Positions 1 to 11,755 of a stretch of 64,000 nt of DNA are shown one piece after another. A program made the translations under genes and the position numbers. The notes under the pieces are model-generated. The model worked only from the letters and a program-made list of their open reading frames with translations. It was not told the origin of the DNA and did not search any database. Position 1 is the stretch's first letter, and every line of letters begins with the position of its first letter. Source of the stretch: Cenococcum geophilum 1.58 (Eukaryota > Ascomycota > Dothideomycetes > Gloniales > Gloniaceae); NCBI GenBank assembly GCA_001692895.1, contig KV748180.1, positions 1,358,195-1,422,194 on the forward strand, written 5' to 3'.

Positions 1-2740
1 TAGATCCTATAGATATTGGTAGAGTTATAGCCGACAAGATAGCTAATATAGGCTTGCAGATCTAGCTTGCTTAGCCTTTTCTTCCTTAGCTAGGCGTCTA
101 ATATCATTGCATACGCCCTACAGCCGTAGGCTTTTAGGTGCGCTAGTTGCGGCTTTCTTAATCTCCTATTGGCTAGGAAGGTATAGAACCTCTTATATAG
201 TAATATCCAACCATTACTTTCCCGTGGCGTTTAATCTCAAAGGTAGACTATATAGTCGACTATCTCGTTCTATAGGTTATGTAGTAGATTAGCAGCAATT
301 CTTATTACTTATACTCTCTTAATAATTATACCCCCTAAGCGTTTGGCGGTACCGTTCTAAGCTTAGGTATATGGCGCTAAAGGCTTAAATATAATCCCTT
401 AAGTCCGTAGCCATTTAAGGGTTCTCCTTTTCCCTAGCTCGTTGTCTAATCTAATAGTATTAACTTTAAGGTTATACCTTAGACGAATCTACTAGACGAA
501 ATCTTTAAGCACCTATAGTGTCTCCTTCTTTTTACTATGCGTTATTATAAAGTACGGGAAGGATCTTCCTAAGTAGGTGTTGTATATAAGTATAACTTAT
601 ATAAATCCGGTATACGCTTCCTTAAGATTAGTCTAGTTAATATAGAGGTTAAGATAGGGTTTATTAATCTTTTATTTTAAAAACCTTCTTAAGACCTAAC
701 GCTTAATTTTAGCGAGACTGCAATGTTAACATTCTATTATCTTTAGGCCTTAAAGCTTAACTCCTAGGGCGTTAAGACCTAAATAATAAAGGCTTATAGG
801 TCCTGGATAACCTAGACGCAAATACTATAGACGTATATCTCCTTTTAAATCTAGATAAGCGTCTCTTAATAATGCTCTACGCTTCCGTTAGCATAGTAGT
901 CAGCTTATATTAAACGCTAATAGACTTCCTAGTTAGACGTATTTAATAGTCTATTATCTATAACGTTCTTCCATTTAATATAGGACTAAGTTATCCTTTT
1001 AAACTAGAAGATTGTTCTCTCCTTTATTGTCCTAGTAGTACCCTTATTTTTAAAGTAGATAGAATAACACTAGATTTATATTAAAGTCCGTATAAAAGGT
1101 AACGTCCTTAAGACGTAGGATTCCCTTACTCTTGTCTAGTTTTATAACTTAAATAGTAATATCGCCGTAGCCTAGTATAGGCACTTCTGAGCTGCCGGCG
1201 ATAACGTATTTAAGTTTTAGAGCTTTCCTAAAGTTATAAAAATAAGAGAGGTTATTAAAGATATAGAGAGTGGTTCCTAAGTTAAGAATAGTTAATAGCT
1301 TTAGTGGATGGATTTAACCTGTGTAATACGATTCTAGGAATATCATATTAGCTTCTCCCTTAATCTTAACTTTCTAACTCTTGTCCTATTGTTATTAAGC
1401 CTTATCTTCCTATTCTTTAAGTCTAATCTTCGCAACTTAGTTAGCGAGATTCTTATTCTTTTCTACTTTCTTTAGTGCCCTATTAATGCGCGTATTTCTT
1501 ATTATAACTCCTATAGGTTTTTTATCTTTAAATAAACACTAATAGTCCTATAGGGAGTATCCTTATATTCCGCACGCTAAGCACTTAGGCGTTAGCTTCT
1601 TATAGGACGTCTCCTTATCTACTAGTGTCCCGGCTCTCTTTAAGCGTCTATTATATACTAAGGCTCTTCCTCTTTATAAACCTTTAGTAGTATTAGAGTG
1701 ATCCTTAATAGCTTGCTCTGCGAAGTCTATATTAAAGGTACTCCCTCTTATAGTAGTATTGGCTTTCTTTAAGGGTATTCTAAGTCCTTCTTATAGCTCC
1801 TTTACTACTCTACGGTATTTAGAAGATCTTAACTTCTGCGGGTTATTTAACTTGGTAGTGTACTTTATATAGTTGGCGTTGCTAAAAGGTTAAATAACTT
1901 CTGCTAAATCTTAAAGCTAGATTCCATCGGATATTTAAGGGATCTTATACTTCTCTCCTAGTACTATTTCGTGTTCCCATTAATTTAGCCACTAATTTAA
2001 TTTTAATAAGTATTTAAACCCCTTAAGGGCTTCTGTATACTAGTGTTGTACCTTCTTCCTAACGAATAATAAGGTAGGTTCTGTGTTCTCCTTTAATTAG
2101 GATAGCTATTCTTTAACTATTAAGGAAGGGTTAAGCAGTAGCTTCTTCTAAATTAATACTGTGGTCGTAATCTAGGTGCGTATCTATTATAGATGCTCTT
2201 CCTATCTTAGGAAGTACTTTATGTCCTAGTCATAGTATCGTCTGCTATTCTTATACGCTTTCTGTTAATTTGACGAGAGCTATATATATAAGGTTGCATT
2301 CTTATTAAAATCTATAACCTTTAGATAAGGTGGTTTTTCAAGTAGACCTTCTTAAGGTGCTTTTATAGCTAGGTTAACGTGGGCCCAAATTTACTAATCC
2401 ACGAGGGCTCGGAGTTGCCAGATCCATTGCTCCCAGTCTTCTGGCTTATTAAGGATGATTGTGGTAGACGAACTTGACGTCGGTGGAGTTATTTAACTAA
2501 TAGGCAGATGGGAATTGAGATGGAATTCGTCGTCAGGATCGTCCTTGTCGCAGGATCGTCCTTGTCATCAGGATCGTCCTTGTCGTCAGGATCGTCCTTT
2601 GACGATTAAGGTGGAGTCTCGTGGAATCTCGTGGAATCTCGTGGAATCTCGTCCTGTGACAATTGAGGTAGGATTTCGATCAGGGTCGTCTTATGACGAT
2701 GAGGTGTTAGAGTCTGACGATGAGGTAGAATTTCTTTAAA
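1..2740 (-). pseudogene. Copia-1 gag-pol, RIP-degraded and partial
   Basis: This is a non-functional Copia polyprotein on the minus strand. Gag begins in an Asp/Pro-rich repeat (2534-2600) and continues with a readable WEQWIWQLRALVD block at about 2400-2450. A zinc knuckle CLACGIxGYSLxDY (expected CX2CX4HX4C, with His and the last Cys both changed to Tyr) lies near 1545-1590. The aspartic protease is clear at about 1170-1310: LDSGATLYIF with stop codons where Trp/Gln are expected. A GAG_pre-integrase domain with ECQHCSLAKIK lies near 690-760, followed by integrase toward position 1. Stops are mostly TAA/TAG at Gln or Trp positions. The gag start codon could not be fixed. Confidence 0.75.
2534..2650. 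repeat. Two adjacent minisatellites in Copia-1 gag N-terminus
   Basis: Four copies of a 17-18 bp unit (CAGGATCGTCCTTGTCRT) occupy 2534-2600. Four copies of a 10-bp unit (GTGGAATCTC) occupy 2611-2650. On the minus strand the 18-bp unit can be read as KDDPDD, giving an acidic stretch upstream of gag. The 10-bp unit does not keep frame. The + strand 74-codon open frame over this interval is a by-product of the repeats. Confidence 0.8.
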
Positions 2741-2802
2741 TAATTAAGTAATAGCTGAATAGCTTCTTGTGTCGGCGGACTGGGCTTATAACTATCAGAT
2801 AA

Positions 2803-2987
2803 CTCATATAGAGCTATTCATTGATGAAATGGGTTAATTGATTGATAATCTTAATCGTTTATTAACCTCGGGCCCCTAGGGCTCTATGAAGATATTAACG
2901 ATACACGACCCCGTGCACGTGACTCGTGCACGTCCTACGCCACCGAGAATACAGATTATCTGACTGCAATATTGCAAATATCTGACA
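2803..2987 (-). repeat. Copia-1 5' LTR, 185 bp
   Basis: Read on the minus strand the segment starts TGTCAGAT at 2987 and ends ATCTGATA at 2803. This is an inverted TG...CA terminus with the last CA changed to TA as RIP would do. It is followed at once by GTTATAAGCCC (2792-2802), which resembles the bases after the Copia-3 LTR at 38251 and is the likely tRNA primer-binding region. The second LTR is outside the window, so the length is inferred from the termini only. Confidence 0.6.
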
Positions 2988-3143
2988 AGTTCTTTCTTTT
3001 GTAGTAAATCTTAGAATACAATTAGAGTTAATCTATTAGGCAACTACTTTACTAGTTATTATTACGTTATTAACTTCTTATTTACCTATATACCTAGCCT
3101 ATTAATAAGTCTACCATAGTTCCTACTACAAGGCTTTGTTATA
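2988..3143 (+). repeat. Gypsy-A(+) 5' LTR, 3' remnant
   Basis: The segment matches the last part of the LTRs at 11335-11755, 44074-44500 and 51809-52235, including the shared block TCTATTAGGCAAC. It ends GTTATA, corresponding to GTTACA in the best-preserved copy. Its left part is missing, replaced by the Copia-1 LTR boundary. Confidence 0.85.
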
Positions 3144-3184
3144 CATTTACTACTAAAGTTACGGTATTAATAAAGTTAAACAAT

Positions 3185-5780
3185 ATGCCATTAAAAGCAC
3201 TAGCTACGACGCCATTAACGGCGGTAACTACTTTAAGATTAGGTAATAACACTAGTATAGCAGATATTAACTTATAGTAACTAGTAACGGTTGGATAACT
3301 ATAAGAAATAGTTAACTAACTAACAGAAAATAATATAATATTAAAAAATAAGATTAACGGGATTGGAGAAGCGAAGATTAAGCTACTACAGCCGTTTCAA
3401 TATTATCGGTAAAAATCGCCAAGCCGCACGACGCGCATCGCCCGCTCGATCAAAACAATATACCCCCTTATAGTCCCACCAATATAGCTCTATATTTTAT
3501 AAATAGAGGCCTATTTTATAGCTTTATTCTAGGGCTATAAAATAAGCCCTTATTTATATAATTTAGGGCTATTTTGGTAGAGTTATTGGGGGTACTTATT
3601 TCTAGGAATGGAGGGGTCGGATTAGTCAGCGCAGAGCCTCAATTTAAGTTTTACAGCCACCCCCTATAGCCTTACTAATACAGCTCTATATTTAATAAAT
3701 AAAGTCCTATTTTATAGCCCTAGAATAGAGCTATAAAATAAGCCTTTATTTATAAAATATAGAGCTATATTAGTGGAGCTAGAGGGGGTATAATGCCGTT
3801 TTGGACATATTGGTAAAAATCGCCAAGCCGCAGCAGCACATCACCTTCTTATTAAAACAATCCACCCCATATAATTCCACCAATATTAATCCAATTTATA
3901 TATATAGNGGCCNATNTTATAGCNCTANNNTAGGGCTATAAAATAGGNCTTTATTTATTAAATATNGAGCTNTATTAGTAGGGCTATANNGGGTATANTG
4001 CNGTTTTAGAAAAATTAATAAAAATCACCGAGCCGCAACAGCACATTACCCCCATATAATTCCACCAATATTAATCCAATTTATATATATAGAGGCCCAT
4101 ATTATAGCTCTATTCTAGGGCTATAAAATAGGACTTTATTTATTAAATATAGAGCTATATTAGTAGGGCTATAGGGGGTGCTTTGCAATGGCCGCAAAAT
4201 CTAAATTGAGGCTCTGCGCTGACTAATCCGACCCCTCTATTCCTAGAAATAAGTACCCCCAATAACTCTACCAAAATAGCCCTAAATTATATAAATAAGG
4301 GCTTATTTTATAGCCCTAGAATAAAGCTATAAAATAGGCCTCTATTTATAAAATATAGAGCTATATTGGTGGGACTATAAGGGGGTATATTGTTTTGATC
4401 GAGCGGGCGATGCGCGTCGTGCGGCTTGGCGATTTTTACCGATAATATTGAAACGGCTGTATTAATTGAAAGGTACTTAGGGGAAAGATTAAAACTTAAA
4501 GGATTCCTTATATAAATGCACTTTAAAGTTATATAAGAAGGGGCAAAGCTACTAATACCTATAGATTGAATAGCGTATGCGGGACTATTCCTATTAAAAA
4601 GGGCACTTAAATAGTTTAAACCTTACCTTATAGAAATATAAGCGAATAGTATAATAACTACTAATTAAGAAGTACGGTTTATATTTATAAGCTAGAAAGG
4701 GTTTATAGAATAATTAATATAGATATTTAGAGACCTAGAGGCAGTAACCATAGCGGAAAGAAAACTCTAAAACATTATATAATAAACCTTAGTAATTAAG
4801 TATATAACACAGTTCCAGACGTTAGTAATATAAGTAAAGTGGAATAATAAGGCGCTTATNGNATANTATAANNAAGGACTTAAGGCTAAAGTCTAGNANG
4901 NNATTATNCTAATANAANATNNNGATACCNTAAGGGAACTAATAGATTAAGTAATTAAGATTAATAATTAGATCTACTAAAGGGAACAGGCTAAGAGAGG
5001 CTAGAATAGAGTTTTATAGTCGTATAAGGCGCAGAGTACGCAATAACTAAAGCTAAGTTAAAAAATTATGGTATAGTGTAGAGCTAATAGACCTAAGTGG
5101 TACTGAAGAATTTAAGAAGTAAAATAAGAAATTATAGAAACCCAGAGGATAAAGATTAAGTAATTAAAGGTTTAAAGAGCAGAGGCTAAACTAGGGATCT
5201 TAGTAGCAGAAAACGTTTAGGCGGATTCTATAGTAAGAAAAATGGTTTAAAGAGGGAGCTTATATAAATTGCGGAAAATAGGGTTATTATATTAGAGATT
5301 ATAGAAGTGGTTAAAGTTACTATATAGTAAAAGGAATAAGACTAGTAGATAATATATACGTATAAAGGGACAATAATATACTGCGAGGAATAAAAGAATG
5401 TTTAATTAAAAGTTTTGCGTTTTGTTACAATAACATATACTAAATTTATAAGGATGCTAAGTATGGCGCAAGCTATTAGCTATAGGAGCTAGCACCTATA
5501 AAATATAGAGGAACTAACGAACTAGTTTACAGATTGGATATTAAGGATAATAAATTTAATATAGGCGAAACATTTTATAACGATAAGGCGATAAAGTCCG
5601 CTTACTAGGAGCGAGTAGACCTTAGAAATATTATACTAGAGGTAGAGGATAATTCTACTACAGAATAGGGAATATTAGTAGGGATTAAAACCCTACTAGA
5701 CACAATGTCTATTGCTTCGCGAGATGTAAGAGAAGTAGGACAGCGAGCTACTTCGGCACTCAATAAAGGCAAAAGGCTAA
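3185..5780 (+). pseudogene. Gypsy-A(+) gag, interrupted and RIP-degraded
   Basis: Gag begins at ATG 3185. The same start is found at 51764 in the minus copy, where the first 30 codons can be read with a single stop. The frame is interrupted at 3388 by the fold-back element and resumes at 4462. A retroviral-type zinc knuckle (xINCGKxGYYxRDY, His and Cys mutated) is at about 5255-5315, and further readable protein continues to about 5780. It would have encoded the nucleocapsid/capsid precursor. Many TAA/TAG codons at expected Gln/Trp positions and a block of N at 4860-4925 make the frame unusable. Confidence 0.7.
3389..4459. mobile_element. 1071-bp fold-back element with about 260-bp inverted arms, TA target duplication
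   Basis: The element starts CAGCCGTTTCAATATTATCG and ends with its reverse complement. The outer arms, about 3389-3650 and 4200-4459, are near-perfect inverted copies. It is flanked by TA at 3387-3388 and 4460-4461. The intact Gypsy-A(-) gag has no insertion here and one TA, which confirms the ends. The interior is a series of about five palindromes of roughly 130-140 bp (about 3464-3596, 3651-3792, 3867-4000, 4046-4182, 4250-4390), each ending in ACCCCC/GGGGGT and centred on a TCTAGGGCTATAAAATA-like core. No coding capacity is seen. TA duplication and CAG...CTG ends fit a non-autonomous Tc1/mariner (pogo-like) element. N bases lie in the third palindrome. Confidence 0.85.
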
Positions 5781-7279
5781 AAGCTTAAGATTCTTAAAAC
5801 GAGATATAAAACGACTAAGATTCTTAAGACGAGATAAGGTAAGCTTAAGGACCTATAATAGACGATAACCGATAAAGCAGAGCAATGGCTTAGTTTAGTA
5901 ATATATAAATAAGCTTAGGATAAAGTTTCCTAAAGGTATAAGATTCTTAAGACAAGATAAGTAAGATTTAAGACTCTTAAGATAAGATAAGAATACTAAT
6001 AAAGCCTAGTTGGACTAAAGCTAGAGTAAGGCTTAAGATAGAAGTAAGCTTAGGATTAAGAATCTAAAGGGGTTAGGAATTCGGAGTATAAATAAAAACA
6101 CCTATAACTAAGAGGTAAGAGGCTTCTTTACAGATTAGAGAATCTATAGTATAAATAGTAACTAGATTAGGAGATAGGTATATAGACCTAGAAGACTTAC
6201 TAGGAGAATATAGTATTTAGCCTAAAGATTAAAACGTTAATACTAAGATTAAGAAGTAAGAAGACTTTAAGGATCTATCTACGAGATATAAACCAAAAGA
6301 AACTATAGAAGAATTTAGACGAAGAATTATTGCATAGTAGGAATAGAAACTAGATAAGAGATCTAGTATATTAGGACGTATAAGGGACAGAGCGCTAGTA
6401 TAAAGAATTACTAATAGGCTTAGGGCAGGCACATTAAGAGCTAAGTAGCTTACCGAATTGGAAGACAAAGAGGATTTAGGGATCCCTACTAGGTTTAAGG
6501 AACAATATATAAAAAGCTATTACAACGTAGTAATAAGAAGATACTTCCTTACGGACAAGCCGTATATACTCTAGTAGCTATACTAAAAGTAGTATAGACA
6601 ACGATATAACAATAAGTAGGAAGATTTCTATATATAGTTAGATAAAAGAGTTATCTAAAACCACCTAATTATAGAGAAGGCTATAACTTATATTAAAGGA
6701 GCCTTAATTATAACGTTAAAGGATCTAAAGGAACGATTAGAGGACTAAAGAAGTAAAAGACGCATTTTAGTACCTGCGAATAAAGTTATAACGTTTAGAT
6801 TAGTATAATAAAGGTTTAAACTTAAAGATAAAGACAAGTTAAGAGTTAACCTAAAGCACCTAGTATACTATACGCTATTATAAATTATATATATAGATAA
6901 TATATACGAAATATATAATAATTTAAAAAAAAATTGAAAATACCTTATAAGGATATATTAGATAATAGATAAATAATAATATAGGAATGCTAAGTATATA
7001 TATAAATGGCATCTAGTAAAAGCCTAAGAGGAAGGGGATTTAATACTTTAGCTAGGAAGATTCCTTATGGAAAAATACTTAGATAAATAATAGTAGTAAG
7101 AATACCTAGAGAATATATATCTATAATATATTAAAGATAAAAAGCAAATTAGGTATTGGCTAAAGAGTAAGCTAAGTATAATAGGATTAAGTAGCTAATA
7201 GTTAGGAAAAGTAAAGGCCTATAGAACTAAAGGGAGCTAGTAGTAGAGCCTTAAACCCTTAAAGGAATTTAAGGATAAC
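5781..7279 (+). pseudogene. Gypsy-A(+) region between gag and protease, unidentified coding remnant
   Basis: About 1.5 kb between gag and protease still reads as protein-like sequence on the + strand, rich in Glu, Lys, Arg and Gln, with stops at probable Gln codons. An example is ETIEEFRRRII near 6300. The corresponding region of Gypsy-A(-) is about 48760-50300. I do not recognise a domain. It could be a second gag-like domain or an unusually long gag C-terminus. The 79-codon minus-strand open frame at 6229-6468 is antisense to this reading and is probably spurious. Confidence 0.45.
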
Positions 7280-10200
7280 ACCTAAATCTATAAGTTAAAT
7301 AATAAGATTAGCAGTTTAAAGCGCTAATAGATAGTAGAGTAACGCGGAACTATATCTTACTAATAGTAGTTAAGAGAATAGAATTACCTTATAGATAGAA
7401 GAAATAACCTTACCTATTAGTTATAATTTTAGGAGATCTAATAGCCTATAGAGGAGGGATTATTAATCTTAAAACAGGACCTATTTAGATAACTATTAAA
7501 GGAAGATAAATTAAGATGTTTTTTAATATCCTACTATTAGGACGGGATAAGGTAGTATTAGGCATGCCTTAGTTACAGGAATATAATCTAAAAATCAATT
7601 AAATTACAGGTTAGGTTAATATTAGAAATACTTAATACTATAAGATGCGATAGCAAACTAAGTTAGTATAGTACTAAGTTAGAGTAATATATAAAGAGAC
7701 TAAGCGAGGCTTAAGTTATATACTAAAGAGATACTATAAGTATGGTAAGAAACTATAGAGCCTAAAAAGTAAAAAGCTAGTAGATTATGCAGCATAGGAC
7801 TATAAAATAGAGTTAGAACTAGAAATAAATCTAAGGTTCTTTCTAACCTATAAGCTTACTTAAGAGGAGGCAAGCGTACTTAAAAAGTTTATCTAGGAAA
7901 ACTTATAAAAAGGATACATTAGACTATCACAGTTATTGGTAGGTTATTTAGTACTATTCGTACTAAAGAAAAATAAAAAGCTTAGGTTATGCATTAACTA
8001 TAAGCAGTTAAATAGCATTACTTAAAAGGATAGGTATCCTTTACCCTTAATTAGCAAAATCTAAGATTAGATAAGTAACGCGTAAATCTTTATAAAGATA
8101 GATTTAAGATAGGCGTACCATCAGATTAGAATTAAGGAAGGCAATAAATAAAAGGCAGCTTTTAGGTTAAGAGAAGGACTATATAAACTATTAGTTATAT
8201 AATTTAGATTAATAAATATACTAGTAACGTTTTAGAAACGAATTAATAGTATATTAGGAGAACATCTTAATAAGTTTATTATAGCATACCTTAACGATAT
8301 TATTATTTACTTAATAACTAAGGAAAAATATAGAGAACACGTTAAATGGGTTTTAAAAAGACTATAAGAAGAATAGATGCTAGTAGTAATTAAGAAATGC
8401 GAGTTCTTTATAAGGAAGACTAATTTTATTAAATTTATTATTAAACTAGGTTATATTAGTATAAACCTAAAGAAAATTAAAGCTATAGTAAGTTGGCAAG
8501 AACTAGAGAATGTAATATAGTTAAGGTTATTTTTAGGGTTTTGCAACTACTATAAAAGGTTTATAGTATAGTAGTTAAAGAATATTAAACCATTTACTAG
8601 GCTTATAAAGAAAGAGAAACTATAGGCATAGGGAGACGAATAAAAGAAGTTATTTAAAGAACTTAAGGAATTGTTTACCTAGGAGCTAATCCTTAAAATC
8701 TATTAACTAGGGTTAGACACGGTTGTAGAAACAGATGTATTAGACTACGCACTAGGAGTATATTTACTATAGAAGTATAAGGACGCATAGCATCCAGTAG
8801 CATATTATAGTAGAAAGATAACACTACTAGAGTTAAATTACGACGTCTATAACAAGGAGTTATTAGGTATAATTATAGTACTTAAGAAATAGAGAGCATT
8901 CTTATAAGGCGTAGAAAAACTATTTATAGTTAAAACAGATTATAAAAACCTAACGGGGTTCCTAACGATAAAAGAACTTAACTAAAGATAAGTTAGACAG
9001 GCAGAGATGCTTATAGAATACTATTTTAAAATTTAGTATACTAAGGGAACTAAGAATATAAGAGTAGATGCACTTAGTAAAAGAGCTAAACTATAAAATA
9101 GCGAGAAACTATTAGGAGCAATGCTACGCAGAGATAAGGATAGATTAATTAGATATAATCACCCTAAACTAGTAGTAACTTAAGAGGATAATAAACTAGG
9201 AAGAGTCTATAAAACACCAGAAAGCTTTTAAATATAGAAAATTCTAAAAGTATAGCTAGAAGATCTATAGACGGATATATATAAGAATTAAGAAGTAAAG
9301 TATATCCTAAGAAGCATAGTAGAGTATTTTATAAAAGATTTTTATAAGGGAATAACTTAAGGACATAATGGAGCAATAGGCTTAGTATTAAGACTTTAAG
9401 AAGAATACATTATTAATAGAATCTGGAATATTATAAGGAAAGTAATAAAGGAATATCTAAACTGTTAAAGAAATAAACTAACGAGGTATAAGCTATATAG
9501 AGGGCTATAACCTATTAAAATACCAGAGAGACTATAGGAGGTTATATTATAGGACTTTATTATTAAGTTACTAAAGTTAAGAGATCCTATTACCAGATAA
9601 GATTATAACGTAATCTTAGTAATAGTGGATAAGCTTATAAAGTGGGGATATTTTATAGTATGCATAAAAGAAATCTTAGCGGAGGATATCGCTAAAATCT
9701 ATATTAAAGAAGTGTTCGCAAGATATAGAGTACTAAGTAAAATTATATTGGATAGAGATTTAAGATTTATAGTAGTATTCTAGGAGGTATTCTTAGCGGA
9801 GTAGGGAGTTAGAGTAGTAACTTTTACCGTATATTATTCGCAGATAGACGGTTAAATAGAAAGATTAAATTAGATGCTAGAATAGTATCTAAGATATTAT
9901 ATTAATTATATACAGAATAATTAGGTATCGTTATTACTAGTTATATAGTTTATATATAATATAACACTATAAAAAGAAATAGGTACATTACTATTTAAGG
10001 CAAACTATAGATATAAGCTAAGAATATTGTTATTACTAAGGCAAGTAAAGAAGACAAGTAATATAGTAAAAGAAAGAATAAAGATATTAATAAATCTTTA
10101 TATAAACCTTATAGAATTAGTAAAGAAAGTATAAAAGAGAATAAAAAAGTACTATAATGCTAAGAGATCTAAGGGACTATATTTTAAGGAGGGAGATAAA

Positions 10201-10560
10201 TTATAGCTACTATATAAAAATTTTAAGAGTTAACGACTAAGTAAGAAGTTAGACTACGTTAGACTAGGACCTTTTAAAATTATTTAAAGGATTTTACTAG
10301 TTACGTTTAAGCTAAACCTACCAGCTAGAATAAAGATCTACCCTATATAGCATATTATAATACTAGAGCTAGTATATAGGAATATTAAGCCACTAGGCTA
10401 TAAAGCAGACATATATAGAGGATAGGAAGAAGATAAATGGTAAGTTTTAAAGATCGTTAGTTATAAGGACATTAACGATAAAATATAGTATAAGGTTAAG
10501 TAGATAGGCTATACTAAGACTACCTAGGAACCACTAAAAATTTTAAAAAAACGCTATAGG
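7280..10560 (+). pseudogene. Gypsy-A(+) pol (protease-RT-RNase H-integrase-chromodomain), RIP-degraded
   Basis: The protease lies at about 7300-7640, with an ALIDSxxTRNYI-type active site and a later LLLGRDxVVLGMP flap/core block. Reverse transcriptase spans about 7900-8600. Its catalytic YLDD box at about 8290 reads LNDIIIY, so one Asp has become Asn by a G-to-A change. RNase H lies at about 8700-9060, with readable ELNYxxYNKELLGI. Integrase lies at about 9370-10100, followed by a C-terminal/chromodomain-like part at about 10190-10500. The domain order is that of Ty3/Gypsy. Stops are dominated by TAA/TAG. It is inactive. Confidence 0.8.
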
Positions 10561-11334
10561 AAAGGTACAGGAGTATTAAAAGAGATTAGGTTAGGCAGTA
10601 TTAATAAAAAAGGATTACTAAAAAATAAATTACCTAAGGAGGACCTAAGAAGAGCAGTTACTAAACTACTTAAATCTATTTCCTTCTTAAATAGAGGAAA
10701 ATCCGTTCTTTTGTCACTAAGTTCCTATAAACCTTATTCTATAAGTTTCTACTTCTTAAAACAGACCTTCTTACAAACCTTCTTAAGATAGATTAACTGA
10801 GTGGACGCCGCAAAATAAGACTTAAGGGCCCGTTACTAAGCATTGGCAGCCTCTTATTTAGTATTATAAGAACAACACAGTTCTACTAGGGTAACTAATA
10901 GTTTATTATCTAGCCGAGCAGCAGTAGATTAAACATAAAACCCTAAGATAAATTAATTAAGGAACTAGACAACTATTAAGAGTAATAGGTTGCGTATATT
11001 TAGTATTAGAGATAAAGCAAACGTTATAGGACGAACGAATATTCGCTTTAGTGCACTCTAAGTAAGAGGACGGTTATTGTGAAGATAGACTCGCTAATAT
11101 AATATAAACTAACCCCTCTTTTAAACAATAAGAACATAGAGACGGTATAATCTCACCTAGAGATAATATTGCAGTAATAGTGTAAGTATAATAAGCGGTT
11201 AAGGAAGTAGAAGAAGCTTTAGGTATAATAAGTAACAATATTAACCAAATTAATTAGATGGATATTATACCTCTAGTAAACGACTTAGAGATATTTAGAA
11301 TCTTTAAGGATAAAGATAAAAAGGAGGGAGATAG
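10561..11334 (+). other. Gypsy-A(+) 3' internal region upstream of LTR
   Basis: About 770 bp lie between the end of pol and the 3' LTR. The region is conserved in Gypsy-A(-) (about 44501-45540) and in the A' fragments. It ends with a purine-rich stretch AAGGAGGGAGATAG (about 11320-11334) against the LTR, which fits a polypurine tract. Short stretches look protein-like but no domain is recognised. Confidence 0.5.
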
Positions 11335-11755
11335 TGTTACGGACGCTTTAAGTACAATATTATAACTACTTAGAAAGGAGTTAGAAGAAGCTAGTTAGTT
11401 AATTTAGGCATAGTCTAAAATAGAGCTAATAGAACTATATAATAAGGAATAGTAACTAAGGTTATATAACGTAATCTATATAATCTATAGGATCTATATA
11501 ATCTATAATAGAGTAGATAAAATATATATACCTTGTGTATAAAGGGGATTTCTTAAGAGTATAGTTGTATATTTAAAGGACCATAGTCCCTACCTAGATA
11601 GTTCTCTCCTTTATAGTAAATCTTAGAATATAATTAGAGTTAATCTATTAGGCAACCACTCCACTAGTTATTATTACGTTGTTAACTTCTTATTTACCTA
11701 TATACCTAGCCCATTAACAAGTCCACCGTAGTTCTTACTATAAGGCTTCGTTATA
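11335..11755 (+). repeat. Gypsy-A(+) 3' LTR, 421 bp
   Basis: It begins TGTTACGGACGC and ends TTCGTTATA (TGTTACGG / CCGTTACA inverted ends in unmutated form). It aligns end to end with the two 427-bp LTRs of Gypsy-A(-). It contains an AT-rich stretch of short ATAATCTAT repeats (about 11470-11510), also present in the other copies. Confidence 0.9.

Larger units (their letters stand above)
1..2987 (-). mobile_element. Copia-1 LTR retrotransposon, 5' part (runs off window start)
   Basis: The element reads leftward from its 5' LTR (2803-2987) through gag and into integrase, then leaves the window. Order on the minus strand is LTR, primer-binding region, gag, zinc knuckle, protease, pre-integrase zinc domain, integrase. 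Integrase ahead of reverse transcriptase is the Copia (Ty1) order. The reverse transcriptase would lie left of position 1. The bases from 2988 match the middle of the Gypsy-A LTR, so Copia-1 inserted into an existing Gypsy-A 5' LTR. AGTTC at 2988-2992 would be one copy of the 5-bp target duplication. The other copy is outside the window. Confidence 0.8.
2988..11755 (+). mobile_element. Gypsy-A(+) LTR retrotransposon, 5' LTR truncated
   Basis: This is a Ty3/Gypsy-type element: LTR, gag with zinc knuckle, protease, reverse transcriptase, RNase H, integrase, chromodomain-like tail, long 3' region, LTR. A second full copy lies in opposite orientation at 44074-52235 and aligns along its whole length. 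The 5' LTR is represented only by its last 156 bp (2988-3143) because Copia-1 inserted in it. A 1071-bp fold-back element interrupts gag. The element appears to have inserted into an older relative, because the sequence right of its 3' LTR resumes in the integrase tail of the A' family. Confidence 0.85.

Noticed and set aside
6229-6468. 79-codon minus-strand open frame, hydrophobic
   Set aside because: The opposite strand holds the charged gag-like reading shared with Gypsy-A(-). The antisense frame is open because RIP stops on one strand leave the other free.
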